In this document: piece by piece, positions 1-8,024 of the stretch
Numbering within the stretch: position 1 is the stretch's first letter
Layout of the letters: each line of letters opens with the position of its first letter
Source: a virus
Strand: one strand, 5' to 3'
IMG/VR virus record: IMGVR_UViG_3300010155_000083
Location: 1-26,239 of that record
DNA length: 26,239 nt
Notes under the pieces: generated by a model
The model's database searches: none
What the model was told of the DNA's origin: nothing
What the model saw: only the letters and a program-made list of their open reading frames with translations
Program-made: the position numbers and the translations under genes

Positions 1-444
1 ACTCCTACAAATAAAGGAATAACATTTATTAAAAATTTAGTTGACAGTTATACTGATCAAAAAGCAGACAATCCACTTTTGGCAGATGAGAATCTTCTCG
101 ATCTGGCAGAAGATATTTATGGTGAAGAATTTAAAACATTCTTTGCTACCTATCCTGTTAAAGTAAGAAGAGTTAATGGAAGAGAAGACAATTTAAGAGA
201 AGGTAAAAAAGAAATTAAACAACTATATCTAACTACTATACAACGAAACAAAATAACACCTCAACGCCTGCAAAAAATATTAGAAGTCTATATAAAAGAG
301 AAAAAAAGAACAGGAAGTATAGCCTATCTTAAAACATTAAGAAATTGGCTTAAACAGGACATATGGAAAGATGTTATTGAATGGGTAACTAGTAAACGAT
401 CTACTAACAATAAAGATATAGATTATGGAGGAAAACTCATCTAA
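1..444 (+). CDS. Replication-initiation / helicase-loader-like protein, C-terminal part (5' end outside window)
   Basis: The frame is open from base 1, with 26 codons upstream of the TTG at 79, so the gene starts before the window and 147 residues are visible. The visible part has the pattern common at the C-terminus of phage replication-initiation and helicase-loader proteins: an aromatic-rich YP-K segment (TFFATYPVKV, bases about 139-168), then basic helices, then YLKTLRNWLKQDIWKD (about 325-372), which resembles the 'YikhPatWLnqgrWeD' ending of those families. Its last 20 bases overlap the start of the DnaB-like helicase gene, which fits a loader or initiator partner. No catalytic motif is visible. 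The role is inferred from this C-terminal pattern and the neighbour; another DNA-binding replication accessory is possible. That it is a real, partial gene is much surer than its function. Confidence 0.6.
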   Translation, partial: TPTNKGITFIKNLVDSYTDQKADNPLLADENLLDLAEDIYGEEFKTFFATYPVKVRRVNGREDNLREGKKEIKQLYLTTIQRNKITPQRLQKILEVYIKEKKRTGSIAYLKTLRNWLKQDIWKDVIEWVTSKRSTNNKDIDYGGKLI

Positions 445-1435
445 GGGTAATCCATTATTATTGGATTACAAACATATCAGCACAGCGGCTGATGAAATTA
501 TAGAGTATATAGATCTTAGAAGACAAGGTAAAATTAGATCCCTCCATACAAGATGGGATAAATTCAACAGATGTGCAGCAGGTGGTATTGACTGGAATAC
601 AGTTATGACTATTGCTGGTATGTCTGGATCAGGAAAATCATCAATAGCAAACGAAATGGAAACAAGTTTGTTTGATATGAATCCTAGTGAGAATTTTGCC
701 GTGTTATCTTTTAATTTTGAAATGCTCGCTATGAAGCAGGTTGGTAGGAAACTATCATCTAAAATAGAAAAACCTGTTTCTGAATTGTATTCAAGCCATA
801 AAGTGCTTGAAAATACTGATTTTGATTCTTTAAAGAGAATAAAGGAAGAAACTATCAGTAAATATGGTATATATTATATTGATGTTCCTGGAAGTATTGA
901 ACAGATATATTATACCATTAAAAAGTTTTACTTTGAACAGAGAAAGCGAAAAGGCAATGACTTTGGTGTTGTTGTTTTTCTAGATCATACTTTGTTAACT
1001 AAAGGAAAACAGAGAGAATCAGAAAGAGAAATGTTATCTAGATTATATCGGGCTTTTATGGTGCTAAAAAAGGAAATAAAGTGTATATTTGTAGTACTAA
1101 GCCAGCTAAATCGTGACATTGAAAGTTCGGATAGATTATCTAATCCAACACTACAGTATCCTATGAAGAAAGATATCTTCGGTTCGGATGCAGTATTTCA
1201 CGGTTCTGATTATGTTTTAATAACGCATAAACCTTATATGCTAAATTTACAGGCTTATGGCCCACATAACTTACCAGTTGTTAACCCTAAAAATTCACAA
1301 CAAGCCATGATATATTGGCATTTAATAAAGAATAGGGAAGGAGCACCTGGAGTAGTAATGTCCATGCTTGATAATTTAAAGTTTAATAAGGTAGATGAAT
1401 TTTTTGATTCAGGAAGAATCGAATTTAATAGCTAA
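425..1435 (+). CDS. dnaB: DnaB-type replicative DNA helicase, short form
   Basis: This is an ATP-driven 5'-3' helicase of the RecA-fold DnaB family that would unwind the fork for phage replication. Visible motifs are Walker A GMSGSGKSS (residues 65-73, Lys71), NFEM after the first core strand (97-100), Walker B VVVFLDH (182-188, Asp187), the DnaB-typical helix ESEREMLSRLYRAF, motif SQLNR (226-230) and KNREG (302-306), which matches the late K-x-R of DnaB. At 336 residues it is about 100 shorter than bacterial DnaB. The Walker A begins near residue 65, so the N-terminal helical domain used for hexamer scaffolding and primase contact is absent or reduced to a stub. The ATG at 425 overlaps the end of the upstream loader-like gene by 20 bases, suggesting translational coupling. 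The SSB and primase genes follow within 2.1 kb. Confidence 0.92.
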   Translation: MEENSSKGNPLLLDYKHISTAADEIIEYIDLRRQGKIRSLHTRWDKFNRCAAGGIDWNTVMTIAGMSGSGKSSIANEMETSLFDMNPSENFAVLSFNFEMLAMKQVGRKLSSKIEKPVSELYSSHKVLENTDFDSLKRIKEETISKYGIYYIDVPGSIEQIYYTIKKFYFEQRKRKGNDFGVVVFLDHTLLTKGKQRESEREMLSRLYRAFMVLKKEIKCIFVVLSQLNRDIESSDRLSNPTLQYPMKKDIFGSDAVFHGSDYVLITHKPYMLNLQAYGPHNLPVVNPKNSQQAMIYWHLIKNREGAPGVVMSMLDNLKFNKVDEFFDSGRIEFNS

Positions 1436-1447
1436 AAATAAATATAT

Positions 1448-2134
1448 ATGGCTCAAGAAATTTTAATTATTGGAGAAAGCGGTACAGGTAAAACCACTTC
1501 CTTCAGAACATTAGATCCTAAAGAAACTTTCATTTTAAACGTAGCAAGAAAACCATTACCATTTAAAGGTTGGAAAACAAATTACACAACTATAAGCAAA
1601 GAGAATGCACAAGGAAATTATTTTTCTAGTGACAATGCTGATGCTTTAGTAAGAACCATGAAACATATTAATGATAATATGCCTCATATTAAGGTTGTTA
1701 TTGTAGATGATTTTCAATATTTAATGGCAAATGAGTATATGCGACGAGCAAATGAAAGAGGATTTGATAAATTTACCGATATAGGAAAACATGCTTGGGA
1801 AGTAGCACATGCAGGTAAAAACTTGCGTGATGATATTACTTTTATTATGGTAGGTCATGCTGAAGAGACTACAGATTTTAAAGGCACTAGAAAATTGAAA
1901 TTTAAAACAATTGGAAAGCTAGTAGATAATGTAATCACTATGGAAGGTCTATTTACTGTTGTTTTGTTTACTGATATACATATGAATGGAGAAAAAGAAG
2001 TTCAATATAGATTTCAGACTAATCAAAGTGATGGTGGTAATACCTGCAAATCCCCAATGGGAATGTTTTCAGAAACATTTATACCAAACGATATGAGTTC
2101 GGTTATAGATACAATTAATAACTATTATAAATAA
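1448..2134 (+). CDS. P-loop ATPase, AAA_24 / Sak4-like phage nucleotide-binding protein
   Basis: The 228-residue protein has Walker A GESGTGKTT (residues 9-17) almost at the N-terminus and Walker B VVIVDDFQ (83-90, Asp87-Asp88). A short RecA-like core starting directly with the P-loop is typical of the phage nucleotide-binding proteins grouped as AAA_24, which include Sak4-type single-strand annealing/recombination ATPases. Such proteins cooperate with SSB in phage recombination, and here an SSB gene lies two genes downstream. The gene starts 12 bases after the helicase stop, preceded by an A/T-only stretch and no clear Shine-Dalgarno sequence. The fold assignment is strong. The recombinase role is an inference, because the same family also includes ATPases of unknown function. 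Confidence 0.8.
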   Translation: MAQEILIIGESGTGKTTSFRTLDPKETFILNVARKPLPFKGWKTNYTTISKENAQGNYFSSDNADALVRTMKHINDNMPHIKVVIVDDFQYLMANEYMRRANERGFDKFTDIGKHAWEVAHAGKNLRDDITFIMVGHAEETTDFKGTRKLKFKTIGKLVDNVITMEGLFTVVLFTDIHMNGEKEVQYRFQTNQSDGGNTCKSPMGMFSETFIPNDMSSVIDTINNYYK

Positions 2135-2139
2135 TAATT

Positions 2140-2820
2140 ATGAGATTAATAGGTAAAAGGGTCGAAAGACAAAACAAGTTTGGAGATGACTATTGCATAG
2201 AAGTTCTAGAGAACGGAAAGCTTAAACTATCTCCTGCACTGATTTCTATATTAGGAGTCAATGCAACTTCTAATAGAATTGGATTTGCATATCCCGATAA
2301 AGAAGGAGAGAAACTTTATATATATAAATCCCCTGATAAAGATGGTGTAGCTGTTAATAAACAGGGATATGTAGTTAATCTTCCTCACTGGAGAGATCTT
2401 AAAAGTCATTTTAATGTAACAGAAGAAGGAGAGAAATTAAATATTTCTTCTCAAGAAACTATCATTGATGATTTTCTTGATTATAGATTTTTTGAAGTAA
2501 GTCAAGATAAAGAGTGGAAATATGTAGATAAAATTGGACCTGGTGTAAAAATTACATCAACAGCTGAACCTGTAACAGAAGATGAAACGTATTCTGAGCA
2601 GGAAGCTAAGATACAAGAAGAGTTACCAGCTCATTCTACTGACCAATATGATGAAGAAGAAATTCCAGAAGCTGTTGTGCAAGAACAGGAAGATGAAGAA
2701 GTCCAACAAGCATATTATGATATTGAACAAGGCAAAGTTCAGAAAAATATTGTTAACAATGAGGTTGAACACGTGGAAGCTCCTGGGGAGCCTACGGGTG
2801 ATTCAATGGATATTTTCTAA
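2140..2820 (+). CDS. Uncharacterised acidic protein with SSB-like C-terminal tip
   Basis: I do not recognise this 226-residue protein. Its first ~110 residues look beta-rich (repeated short hydrophobic strands such as LKLSPALISILGV and KLYIYKSPD). Residues ~145-215 are a low-complexity Glu/Asp/Gln-rich segment with many EE and DEE runs, probably disordered. It ends in GDSMDIF, an acidic stretch capped by an aromatic residue that resembles the acidic tip of single-stranded DNA-binding proteins. It starts 5 bases after the ATPase stop and ends 25 bases before the ssb start, so it is co-transcribed with both. A DNA-mimicking or SSB-partner-binding role is possible, but no motif proves it. A second frame inside the acidic region is open only because of its GAA-rich composition and is not a gene. 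Confidence 0.75.
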   Translation: MRLIGKRVERQNKFGDDYCIEVLENGKLKLSPALISILGVNATSNRIGFAYPDKEGEKLYIYKSPDKDGVAVNKQGYVVNLPHWRDLKSHFNVTEEGEKLNISSQETIIDDFLDYRFFEVSQDKEWKYVDKIGPGVKITSTAEPVTEDETYSEQEAKIQEELPAHSTDQYDEEEIPEAVVQEQEDEEVQQAYYDIEQGKVQKNIVNNEVEHVEAPGEPTGDSMDIF

Positions 2821-2845
2821 TTTTTTAATTTAAAATTTTTTAAAC

Positions 2846-3424
2846 ATGTTTGAAATAAATTCAAATTTAGAAGTGAGGGAAACCTCGTCAACTCCAACAA
2901 TACCTGTTGGTATTAATGATAATATAACATTGGTAAGTGTTACAAAGGAGCATGACAAAAATTCTAATCCTTACCTTCAATTCTTATTTAAGAGTGAAGA
3001 TGGATCTGAATTAAAACACAATGAGTTTAGTGTTAATCCTGATTATGTCACGCCTAAGCCAGGTGAGTCTACAGATCAGGCTGTTAGTAGAAAAGTTAAT
3101 TCTATGTTAATTAGAATTAAACACATATGTACTAAATTCATACCTGCTGAATCTTTTACTGTAAAAGCAGATTCTTTTGGTGGATTATGTGATGTAATCT
3201 CTGAAAAATTAGCTTCTGCTGATTTAAGTAAGAAGGTAAGGCTTAAAGTGGTATATAATTATAGGGATTATGCATCATTACCAAACTTTTGTCCTTTCGT
3301 TGAAGATATGACAGTTCCAGTAAGTGGATTAAAAATAAATCCTACTTATGATAAATTGGAAAAAGCTGCCGTAGCCACAAATGGAGAGGTTGAAAGTACA
3401 GATGATACCCAATTACCATTTTAA
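2846..3424 (+). CDS. ssb: Single-stranded DNA-binding protein (SSB)
   Basis: The 192-residue product has a beta-rich body followed by a flexible region and the ending DDTQLPF, the hallmark acidic tip (Asp-Asp...Pro-Phe) with which SSBs recruit replication and repair partners. The strand NPYLQFLFKSEDGSELKHNEF fits an OB-fold barrel, but individual OB strands cannot be assigned by eye and overall identity to well-studied SSBs looks low. The gene sits between the helicase/ATPase genes and the primase, as expected for a replisome component. The start region is purely A/T (TTAAAATTTTTTAAAC before the ATG). A rho-independent terminator begins 10 bases after the stop, closing this transcription unit. 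SSB is the best reading. A divergent phage recombination mediator with a similar tail is the alternative. Confidence 0.78.
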   Translation: MFEINSNLEVRETSSTPTIPVGINDNITLVSVTKEHDKNSNPYLQFLFKSEDGSELKHNEFSVNPDYVTPKPGESTDQAVSRKVNSMLIRIKHICTKFIPAESFTVKADSFGGLCDVISEKLASADLSKKVRLKVVYNYRDYASLPNFCPFVEDMTVPVSGLKINPTYDKLEKAAVATNGEVESTDDTQLPF

Positions 3425-3433
3425 AGGAAAAAG

Positions 3434-3470
3434 AGAAAGGGCTGTTTATCAGCCTTTTCTTTATTTTTTA
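3434..3470 (+). terminator. Rho-independent terminator after ssb
   Basis: An 11-bp stem with one G-T wobble (3434-3444 AGAAAGGGCTG with 3450-3460 CAGCCTTTTCT), loop TTTAT, is followed by TTATTTTTT. It would end the transcript covering the helicase to ssb genes or lower expression of the primase group. Confidence 0.85.
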
Positions 3471-3486
3471 ACTTAAACAAATCTAC

Positions 3487-4527
3487 ATGTATGATTTAAA
3501 CGGAGTTTCTGATGGAACTGCTCTTAGTAAAGATGCAATTCTTGATAGAATATCTGAAGAAGAGATCATGAGACACTATGTAGGATTTGATTTTACAATT
3601 AATAGAGCATTTAAAAGTCCTTTAAGAGATGATGAGAGACCTTCTTTTGCTGTTTACTATAATGAAGGTAAACAACTAAGGTTTAAAGATTTTAATGGTG
3701 CACAAGGCACATGCTTTGATCTTGTTATGACGCTATATAACTTAAGTTTTATAGAGGCTATGGTAAGAGTTAACCAGGACCTATGTTTAGGTTTAGCTGG
3801 TTATGTAGGCAATGTGAATGATTCACCAATAAGATATAATAACTTTAAACTTAATATAGAAAAGAAGAGTAATCTTATTCAATTCAAACCACAGGTCTTT
3901 ACAGATATAGATATTAGATATTGGAAACAATTTGGTATTAATACCGAAATGTTAAAACTATTTAATGTGTATTCTGCTAAATATGTGTATCTCAATAAGA
4001 GGCCCACACTATTTTATAGTAGGGCTGAACCAATGTATTGTTATAAGTTTAATGGAGAGCGAGTTAAAGTTTACCGTCCTAAATCCAAACGGATTAAATG
4101 GATGGGAAATGTAACCGCAGATGATGTTCAAGGATATGAACAATTATCTACTACTGTTAAACAATTGGGAGATAAAACATTAATTATTACTAAATCTTTA
4201 AAAGATGTAATGTGTTTATACGCATTAGGCATGCCAGCAGTTGCTCCTCAATCGGAGAATACTAGAACTCAATATGAGACTCTAGCCACTTTGGTTCCAC
4301 ACTTTGATACTGTCAAAATATTATTTGATAATGACGAAGCAGGGAAGAAAGGAGCAGCAGAACTTCAAGCCTTTTTAGGCAATAATGGTATAGTAAGTAA
4401 AAAAATGAAATGGGTAGAACCTATTTTTATTCCTTACTATGGTAAATATAAAGATATTAGTGATCTTATCTGTGGAGAAGGATTTGAGAGTGGTCTTAAA
4501 TTCTTAGAAAATGAGCAATTGGAATAA
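3487..4527 (+). CDS. DnaG-like DNA primase with TOPRIM domain
   Basis: The 346-residue protein has the two-part layout of phage primases. The N-terminal part, SPLRDDERPSFAVYYNEGK (residues ~44-62) followed by FKDFNGAQGTCFDLVM, matches the DnaG zinc-binding domain in outline ('nPlr.dknPSf', 'G..gdvi.fv') but lacks its Cys/His zinc ligands apart from Cys76. A TOPRIM domain follows: TLIITKSLKDVM (231-242) and ILFDNDEAGKKGA (278-290), with Asp281 and Asp283 as the metal-binding DxD. The first TOPRIM motif normally reads 'vEGymD'; here the catalytic Glu position appears to be Lys236, with Asp240 kept. It would make RNA primers for the DnaB-like helicase encoded 2 kb upstream. The last 17 bases overlap the next gene. 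The fold is well supported; activity is less certain because of the Glu change. Confidence 0.85.
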   Translation: MYDLNGVSDGTALSKDAILDRISEEEIMRHYVGFDFTINRAFKSPLRDDERPSFAVYYNEGKQLRFKDFNGAQGTCFDLVMTLYNLSFIEAMVRVNQDLCLGLAGYVGNVNDSPIRYNNFKLNIEKKSNLIQFKPQVFTDIDIRYWKQFGINTEMLKLFNVYSAKYVYLNKRPTLFYSRAEPMYCYKFNGERVKVYRPKSKRIKWMGNVTADDVQGYEQLSTTVKQLGDKTLIITKSLKDVMCLYALGMPAVAPQSENTRTQYETLATLVPHFDTVKILFDNDEAGKKGAAELQAFLGNNGIVSKKMKWVEPIFIPYYGKYKDISDLICGEGFESGLKFLENEQLE

Positions 4528-5107
4528 CGGAAAGATTTGGAAAGTAGTTATTCCAAATTATGAAAGCAAAGTTCCTATAAGTAATAGGAGAAGAGCTAAA
4601 TTCTATAAGAAAGGAGAAACTAATGTGGATACATTAGCTAAAAAATTTCAAGTAGGATTACAAACTGGCAAGTATAGATGGGAGAAGAATGGGTTTTTAG
4701 TAGATGATAAGAATAATCGAATAATTGCTAATCCCCTAGCTGCAGGAACACCTAAATTTTGGACTATTAATGGACAGAGAATCTATGATGGTTCTTTACA
4801 TTATACAGCACGGTCTAAAGTAGCTAGATGGGTACATGACTATCTAAGAGAATATATAAAGGAATTACCAGTAATTAAAGTCCCAAAGGGATGTCATTTA
4901 CGTGTTTGGCTGGACATGTATAGGATATCAGAGAATGAACGATGGGATGTGGATAACCAATGGCCGTGGATGAAATGGTTTTTGGATACTCTGGTAGAAG
5001 AAGGTAAAATCGAAGAAGATAGTGTTGCGGTTGTTAGATCGTCAGGTCAAATAACTTATATCGAATCTGAAGAACGAAAACTTGTATTTAATATTCAAAT
5101 AATATAA
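4511..5107 (+). CDS. RusA-like Holliday junction resolvase (probable)
   Basis: The C-terminal half of this 198-residue protein matches the RusA pattern: RWDVDNQWPWMKWFLDTLVE (residues 144-163), with Asp146, Asp148, Asn149 and Asp159 in the 'DxDNxxKxxlDaL' arrangement, then GKIEEDSVAVVRSS, with Glu169-Asp170 in place of the usual DD, and a final strand ending in FNIQII. RusA cuts Holliday junctions and branched DNA, which fits its place between primase and PD-(D/E)XK nuclease genes. It is longer than the ~120-residue E. coli RusA because of ~95 extra N-terminal residues rich in Lys and Arg. It overlaps the primase gene by 17 bases and the nuclease ATG by one base (TAATG), so all three are probably translated as a coupled unit. 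The assignment rests on motif spacing only. Confidence 0.62.
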   Translation: MSNWNNGKIWKVVIPNYESKVPISNRRRAKFYKKGETNVDTLAKKFQVGLQTGKYRWEKNGFLVDDKNNRIIANPLAAGTPKFWTINGQRIYDGSLHYTARSKVARWVHDYLREYIKELPVIKVPKGCHLRVWLDMYRISENERWDVDNQWPWMKWFLDTLVEEGKIEEDSVAVVRSSGQITYIESEERKLVFNIQII

Positions 5108-6198
5108 TGATGGAAATTGAAGAAACCACAAAACCCAGAACACTGAAAGACCATACTGTTAGTTTTTCTGGATTAAATAAACTGGCGTATAGTCCTTTAC
5201 TATACAAAAAGCATATATTAGAACCTAGATCTGAAGATACTACGTATTTTAGAAAAGGGAGTCTTTTAGACTGCATGTTAACAGAACCTGATAAAGAACT
5301 TGAAAAGTTTGCAATAGCAAATGTAGAAGTTCCTGGAGGAATGATGGAAATATTTTGTAAAGTATTTGCAAACTCTTTAGAGGCGGATGATCCCGCTTTT
5401 GAAGAAGCTTATGCTGCTGCTGGATTTAAACTTAAAAAGGATACAGTAAAAAAGAGATTACAAGATCCTCTCTATAAAACTTATATTCAATTTATAAGAA
5501 CTAACAAAGATAAACAAGTAGTTAGTATAGAAGAACATGCTGAGGCTAGACAAATGGCTGATATGCTAAAATATGGTACTTATACTGAAAAGTATTTTAA
5601 AGAATCTTCTGAAGTTGTAGAAGTTCATAATCAATTAAAGATAGATTGGGAATATGAGGTTTTAGATAAACTAGATGGTAATACTATAAGACGATATAAC
5701 TGTAAAAGTATATTGGATAAAGTTATCATTGATCATCTGGACAAAACTATTCAACCTATAGATATTAAATCTACTGGTAAATCTGTTTATGATTTTGAAT
5801 CGAGCTTTAAACGCTTTGGATATTTTAGACAGGCTGCATTTTATATGACAGCCATAAGATATTGGGCCATCCTTAATGGATATGGCGAATATCAACTGTT
5901 GAATTTTATATTTATAGTAGCTGAAACTGATTGTTATAATCTTCCTATGGTTTACAAAGTGTCTGGACAAGACATATATTGTGGAATATATGGAGGTAAA
6001 TATCAGAATGGTACTAGACGTATAAAAGGATTTAACTGTTTATTAAACGATCTCGATCATCATCAACATACTGATAACTGGGATTATAGAGCTGAACACT
6101 TTGAAGAATACCAAAGAGATGGCAATATAATAACAAGAGTATTTGAAGGTAACTCAGGCAGAAATGTAGAGAAGATTTTTAAACAAACAGACCTTTAA
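5107..6198 (+). CDS. PD-(D/E)XK nuclease, RecB/exonuclease VIII-like
   Basis: This 363-residue protein shows the recognisable order of the RecB-type nuclease fold in phage recombination exonucleases: N-terminal SFSGLNKLAYSPLLYK (residues 19-34), RKGSLLDCML (49-58, the 'G..vH.l' helix with Asp in place of His), SILDKVIID (201-209, Asp204), the core QPIDIKST (216-223, Asp219 and Lys221), then RFGYFRQAAFYMTAIRYW (236-253) with the conserved Q-x-x-x-Y. Such enzymes resect DNA ends or process replication intermediates. Together with the Sak4-like ATPase and SSB this could form a phage recombination set. The ATG overlaps the stop of the upstream RusA-like gene (TAATG), and two Met codons occur in tandem. 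Substrate and polarity cannot be told from sequence. Confidence 0.85.
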   Translation: MMEIEETTKPRTLKDHTVSFSGLNKLAYSPLLYKKHILEPRSEDTTYFRKGSLLDCMLTEPDKELEKFAIANVEVPGGMMEIFCKVFANSLEADDPAFEEAYAAAGFKLKKDTVKKRLQDPLYKTYIQFIRTNKDKQVVSIEEHAEARQMADMLKYGTYTEKYFKESSEVVEVHNQLKIDWEYEVLDKLDGNTIRRYNCKSILDKVIIDHLDKTIQPIDIKSTGKSVYDFESSFKRFGYFRQAAFYMTAIRYWAILNGYGEYQLLNFIFIVAETDCYNLPMVYKVSGQDIYCGIYGGKYQNGTRRIKGFNCLLNDLDHHQHTDNWDYRAEHFEEYQRDGNIITRVFEGNSGRNVEKIFKQTDL

Positions 6199-6206
6199 AT
6201 AAATTA

Positions 6207-6776
6207 ATGCTTATGAACTCCAAAAAGAAACTGGAAAGAAGGATTAATACTTATACCACGACATTCTTAATGCCGATGATTATAAATATTTTTCCAAACC
6301 GTTCTAAGCTGGGATTTATTAATGCGTATATCGGAGATCACGGTCACACACGGCAATATAAAGAAGCTCTATATGTACTATGCAGTCCAAGATTTACTTC
6401 AGACTATATGAAGTTTGAAAGTATATTAGAAGACCATCCTATGCATTTAGCAACTTATGATGTTAAAAGAGGATATGTAATGCATGTAATTAGTGTACCA
6501 CCGAAATACCTAGAAGATTATTTTAATTTCCTTGTGGGGGAATATTCCAAGTTTACTCCTGAGTATAAATCTTTATTTAAAAAAGGAACTAATGCACATA
6601 TGGTTGTTAATAAAGCTCCTTATTTAAAGAAATATTGGGAAAAACGACTAGAAATGGAATTACCAGCTGATAAAGAATTATATTCTATCTGGAAACCAGA
6701 GAGAGAAATATACAGATTTGATGCTGATATTTACCACAAAGAACAAAATGATCAAGAAGAGAAAGAACGGGCTTGA
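6207..6776 (+). CDS. Uncharacterised phage protein
   Basis: I do not recognise this 189-residue protein. It is soluble-looking, rich in aromatic and basic residues, with no signal peptide, membrane helix or clear nucleotide-binding motif. A stretch with several His and Tyr residues (AYIGDHGHTRQYKEALYVL, residues ~46-64) and a charged C-terminus (YHKEQNDQEEKERA) stand out. It starts 8 bases after the nuclease stop, with a second possible start two codons later, so it belongs to the recombination cluster. It ends in the only TGA among the complete genes here, and that stop lies inside the left arm of a hairpin. Its position suggests a DNA-metabolism accessory, but nothing in the sequence proves it. 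Confidence 0.7.
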   Translation: MLMNSKKKLERRINTYTTTFLMPMIINIFPNRSKLGFINAYIGDHGHTRQYKEALYVLCSPRFTSDYMKFESILEDHPMHLATYDVKRGYVMHVISVPPKYLEDYFNFLVGEYSKFTPEYKSLFKKGTNAHMVVNKAPYLKKYWEKRLEMELPADKELYSIWKPEREIYRFDADIYHKEQNDQEEKERA

Positions 6777-6790
6777 GGAATATCCTCAAG
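6772..6790 (+). terminator. Hairpin after the recombination cluster, weak terminator
   Basis: A perfect 8-bp stem, CTTGAGGA (6772-6779) with TCCTCAAG (6783-6790), loop ATA, extendable by two pairs including one G-T wobble. It contains the TGA stop of the upstream gene. The tract that follows (TGAATTAATTAATTAATTTTT) is A/T-rich but not a clean U-run, so termination may be partial or the hairpin may stabilise the transcript end. Confidence 0.55.
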
Positions 6791-6828
6791 TCTGAATTAA
6801 TTAATTAATTTTTAAAAAAACCAATAAA

Positions 6829-7953
6829 ATGGAAATTAGAAAAGTAGTTACAAAACTAATAGGCAAAGATGATATATTTAAAATCTTAGCTTTAGGAGAA
6901 GCGATTAAGCTTCCAGTTCTTCTATTAGGAGAACCAGGGACTGGCAAAACCCAATCATTATTAGATTATGCCGCTGCCAAATTTAATTATAATAGAGATC
7001 TTGTTCGTAAGAACACCTTTGTTATTGAATTAGATGAGGGAACCAAAACTTCCGAGATCAAAGGAAGGGTTAATATGAAGAGCTTACTTGAGGATAAAAA
7101 GTATGAAATAGATGCTCCTATAGTTAATGCTAAGTATGTATTGATAAATGAAGTTGATAAAGGAACTTCAGGAGTTAGAAATACTTTGTTATCAATTATG
7201 AGAGAAAGAGCTATTTTCTATGGATCTGATGTAAAGAAATGTCAATGGGATGTATTAGCAGGAAGCTGTAATGTTATCCCTGATGATGAGCTTGAAAATC
7301 CTTTTTGGGATAGATTTGTATTGACTGTTAAAGTTGATAGAGTAGGAGTAGATGGTATTAAGAACATTTGGGCCCAAAAGGGTGCAAAGAATCTTGATGT
7401 CAAAGTTCCCACTTTAGATGAAATTTGTGCTGAAGTGATTGATAAAGGAAAAGCATTTAAATTCTTGGACTCTATTTATGATGCAGTATCTGATAGAACT
7501 GCCACATTTGCTCCTATAATAGCTAAGGCTATTAAACTTATCTATGATGTGGATGATAATGAAGCTCTAATGAAAGCTTGTGAGCTTATTGCTCCTAGTA
7601 AACTTACTGAACTGGCTACTAAGCTTGAAAGTAAAAGAGAGAATAATCTTAGAACTTCAATTTCAGAACTTCAAGGAGTTATAGAAGGAGGAAATGAGTC
7701 TTATACTCAAACCTATGTTGGACAGATCATAACTGATTTGAAAGAAATGGGAGATATGAGGTCTTATAAGAACAAATCTCAAGAATTAGCTGCCGTATTA
7801 GTTGATACTGTTGTAAATCTGGAGGAAAGTAGTGATACTCTTATTGGATTTGTTAAGGAAAAGTTCTGTAATAATACAGATGGACTTTTTCCTGATGCAT
7901 GTCAGAAATTAGAAGATGCGCTTGTAGAGGCAGAGGTTCAGTTAGGATCATAA
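6829..7953 (+). CDS. MoxR-type AAA+ ATPase
   Basis: A 374-residue AAA+ ATPase. Walker A is GEPGTGKT (residues 34-41, Lys40), Walker B VLINEVDK (104-111), followed by GTSGVRNTLLSIMRERAIF, the helix and hairpin that follow Walker B in MoxR/RavA enzymes ('rtqnaLLeamqEr.v'). Sensor 1 is probably Asn148 in SCNVIP, and FWDRF (159-163) carries the likely arginine finger. The C-terminal ~190 residues are helical and unassigned. MoxR ATPases remodel or activate protein complexes together with a VWA-domain partner, and a VWA gene follows directly here. A terminator starts 8 bases after the stop, so the VWA gene is reached only by read-through or its own promoter. The substrate is unknown. An AAAACCAA box sits just before the start codon. 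Confidence 0.85.
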   Translation: MEIRKVVTKLIGKDDIFKILALGEAIKLPVLLLGEPGTGKTQSLLDYAAAKFNYNRDLVRKNTFVIELDEGTKTSEIKGRVNMKSLLEDKKYEIDAPIVNAKYVLINEVDKGTSGVRNTLLSIMRERAIFYGSDVKKCQWDVLAGSCNVIPDDELENPFWDRFVLTVKVDRVGVDGIKNIWAQKGAKNLDVKVPTLDEICAEVIDKGKAFKFLDSIYDAVSDRTATFAPIIAKAIKLIYDVDDNEALMKACELIAPSKLTELATKLESKRENNLRTSISELQGVIEGGNESYTQTYVGQIITDLKEMGDMRSYKNKSQELAAVLVDTVVNLEESSDTLIGFVKEKFCNNTDGLFPDACQKLEDALVEAEVQLGS

Positions 7954-7960
7954 AAGTTAA

Positions 7961-8003
7961 AAAAGAGATAAGGGGGATAATTCCCTCTTATCTTTTATTT
8001 TAT
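7961..8003 (+). terminator. Rho-independent terminator between MoxR and VWA genes
   Basis: An 11-bp stem, 7967-7977 (GATAAGGGGGA) with 7982-7992 (TCCCTCTTATC), contains one G-T wobble and has loop TAAT. It is flanked by A-runs upstream and followed by TTTTATTTTAT. It lies within 10 bases of the MoxR stop. Confidence 0.82.
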
Positions 8004-8024
8004 AAAAATTTAAAATTAAAAAAA

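Noticed and set aside
2582-2833. 83-residue frame within the acidic gene
   Set aside because: It is a +1 shadow of the GAA-rich repeat-like codons, giving a Lys-rich product with no features.
6793-6828. ATTAATTAATTAATT tract before the MoxR gene as a Bacteroidota promoter
   Set aside because: No TAnnTTTG -7 element with a matching -33 element could be seen; the tract is simple A/T repeat sequence.
7899-8024. N-terminal extension of the VWA gene from an ATG at 7899
   Set aside because: It would overlap the MoxR gene and run across a terminator hairpin, and the extra residues are Arg/Lys/Leu-rich with no family likeness. The ATG at 8025 fits better.
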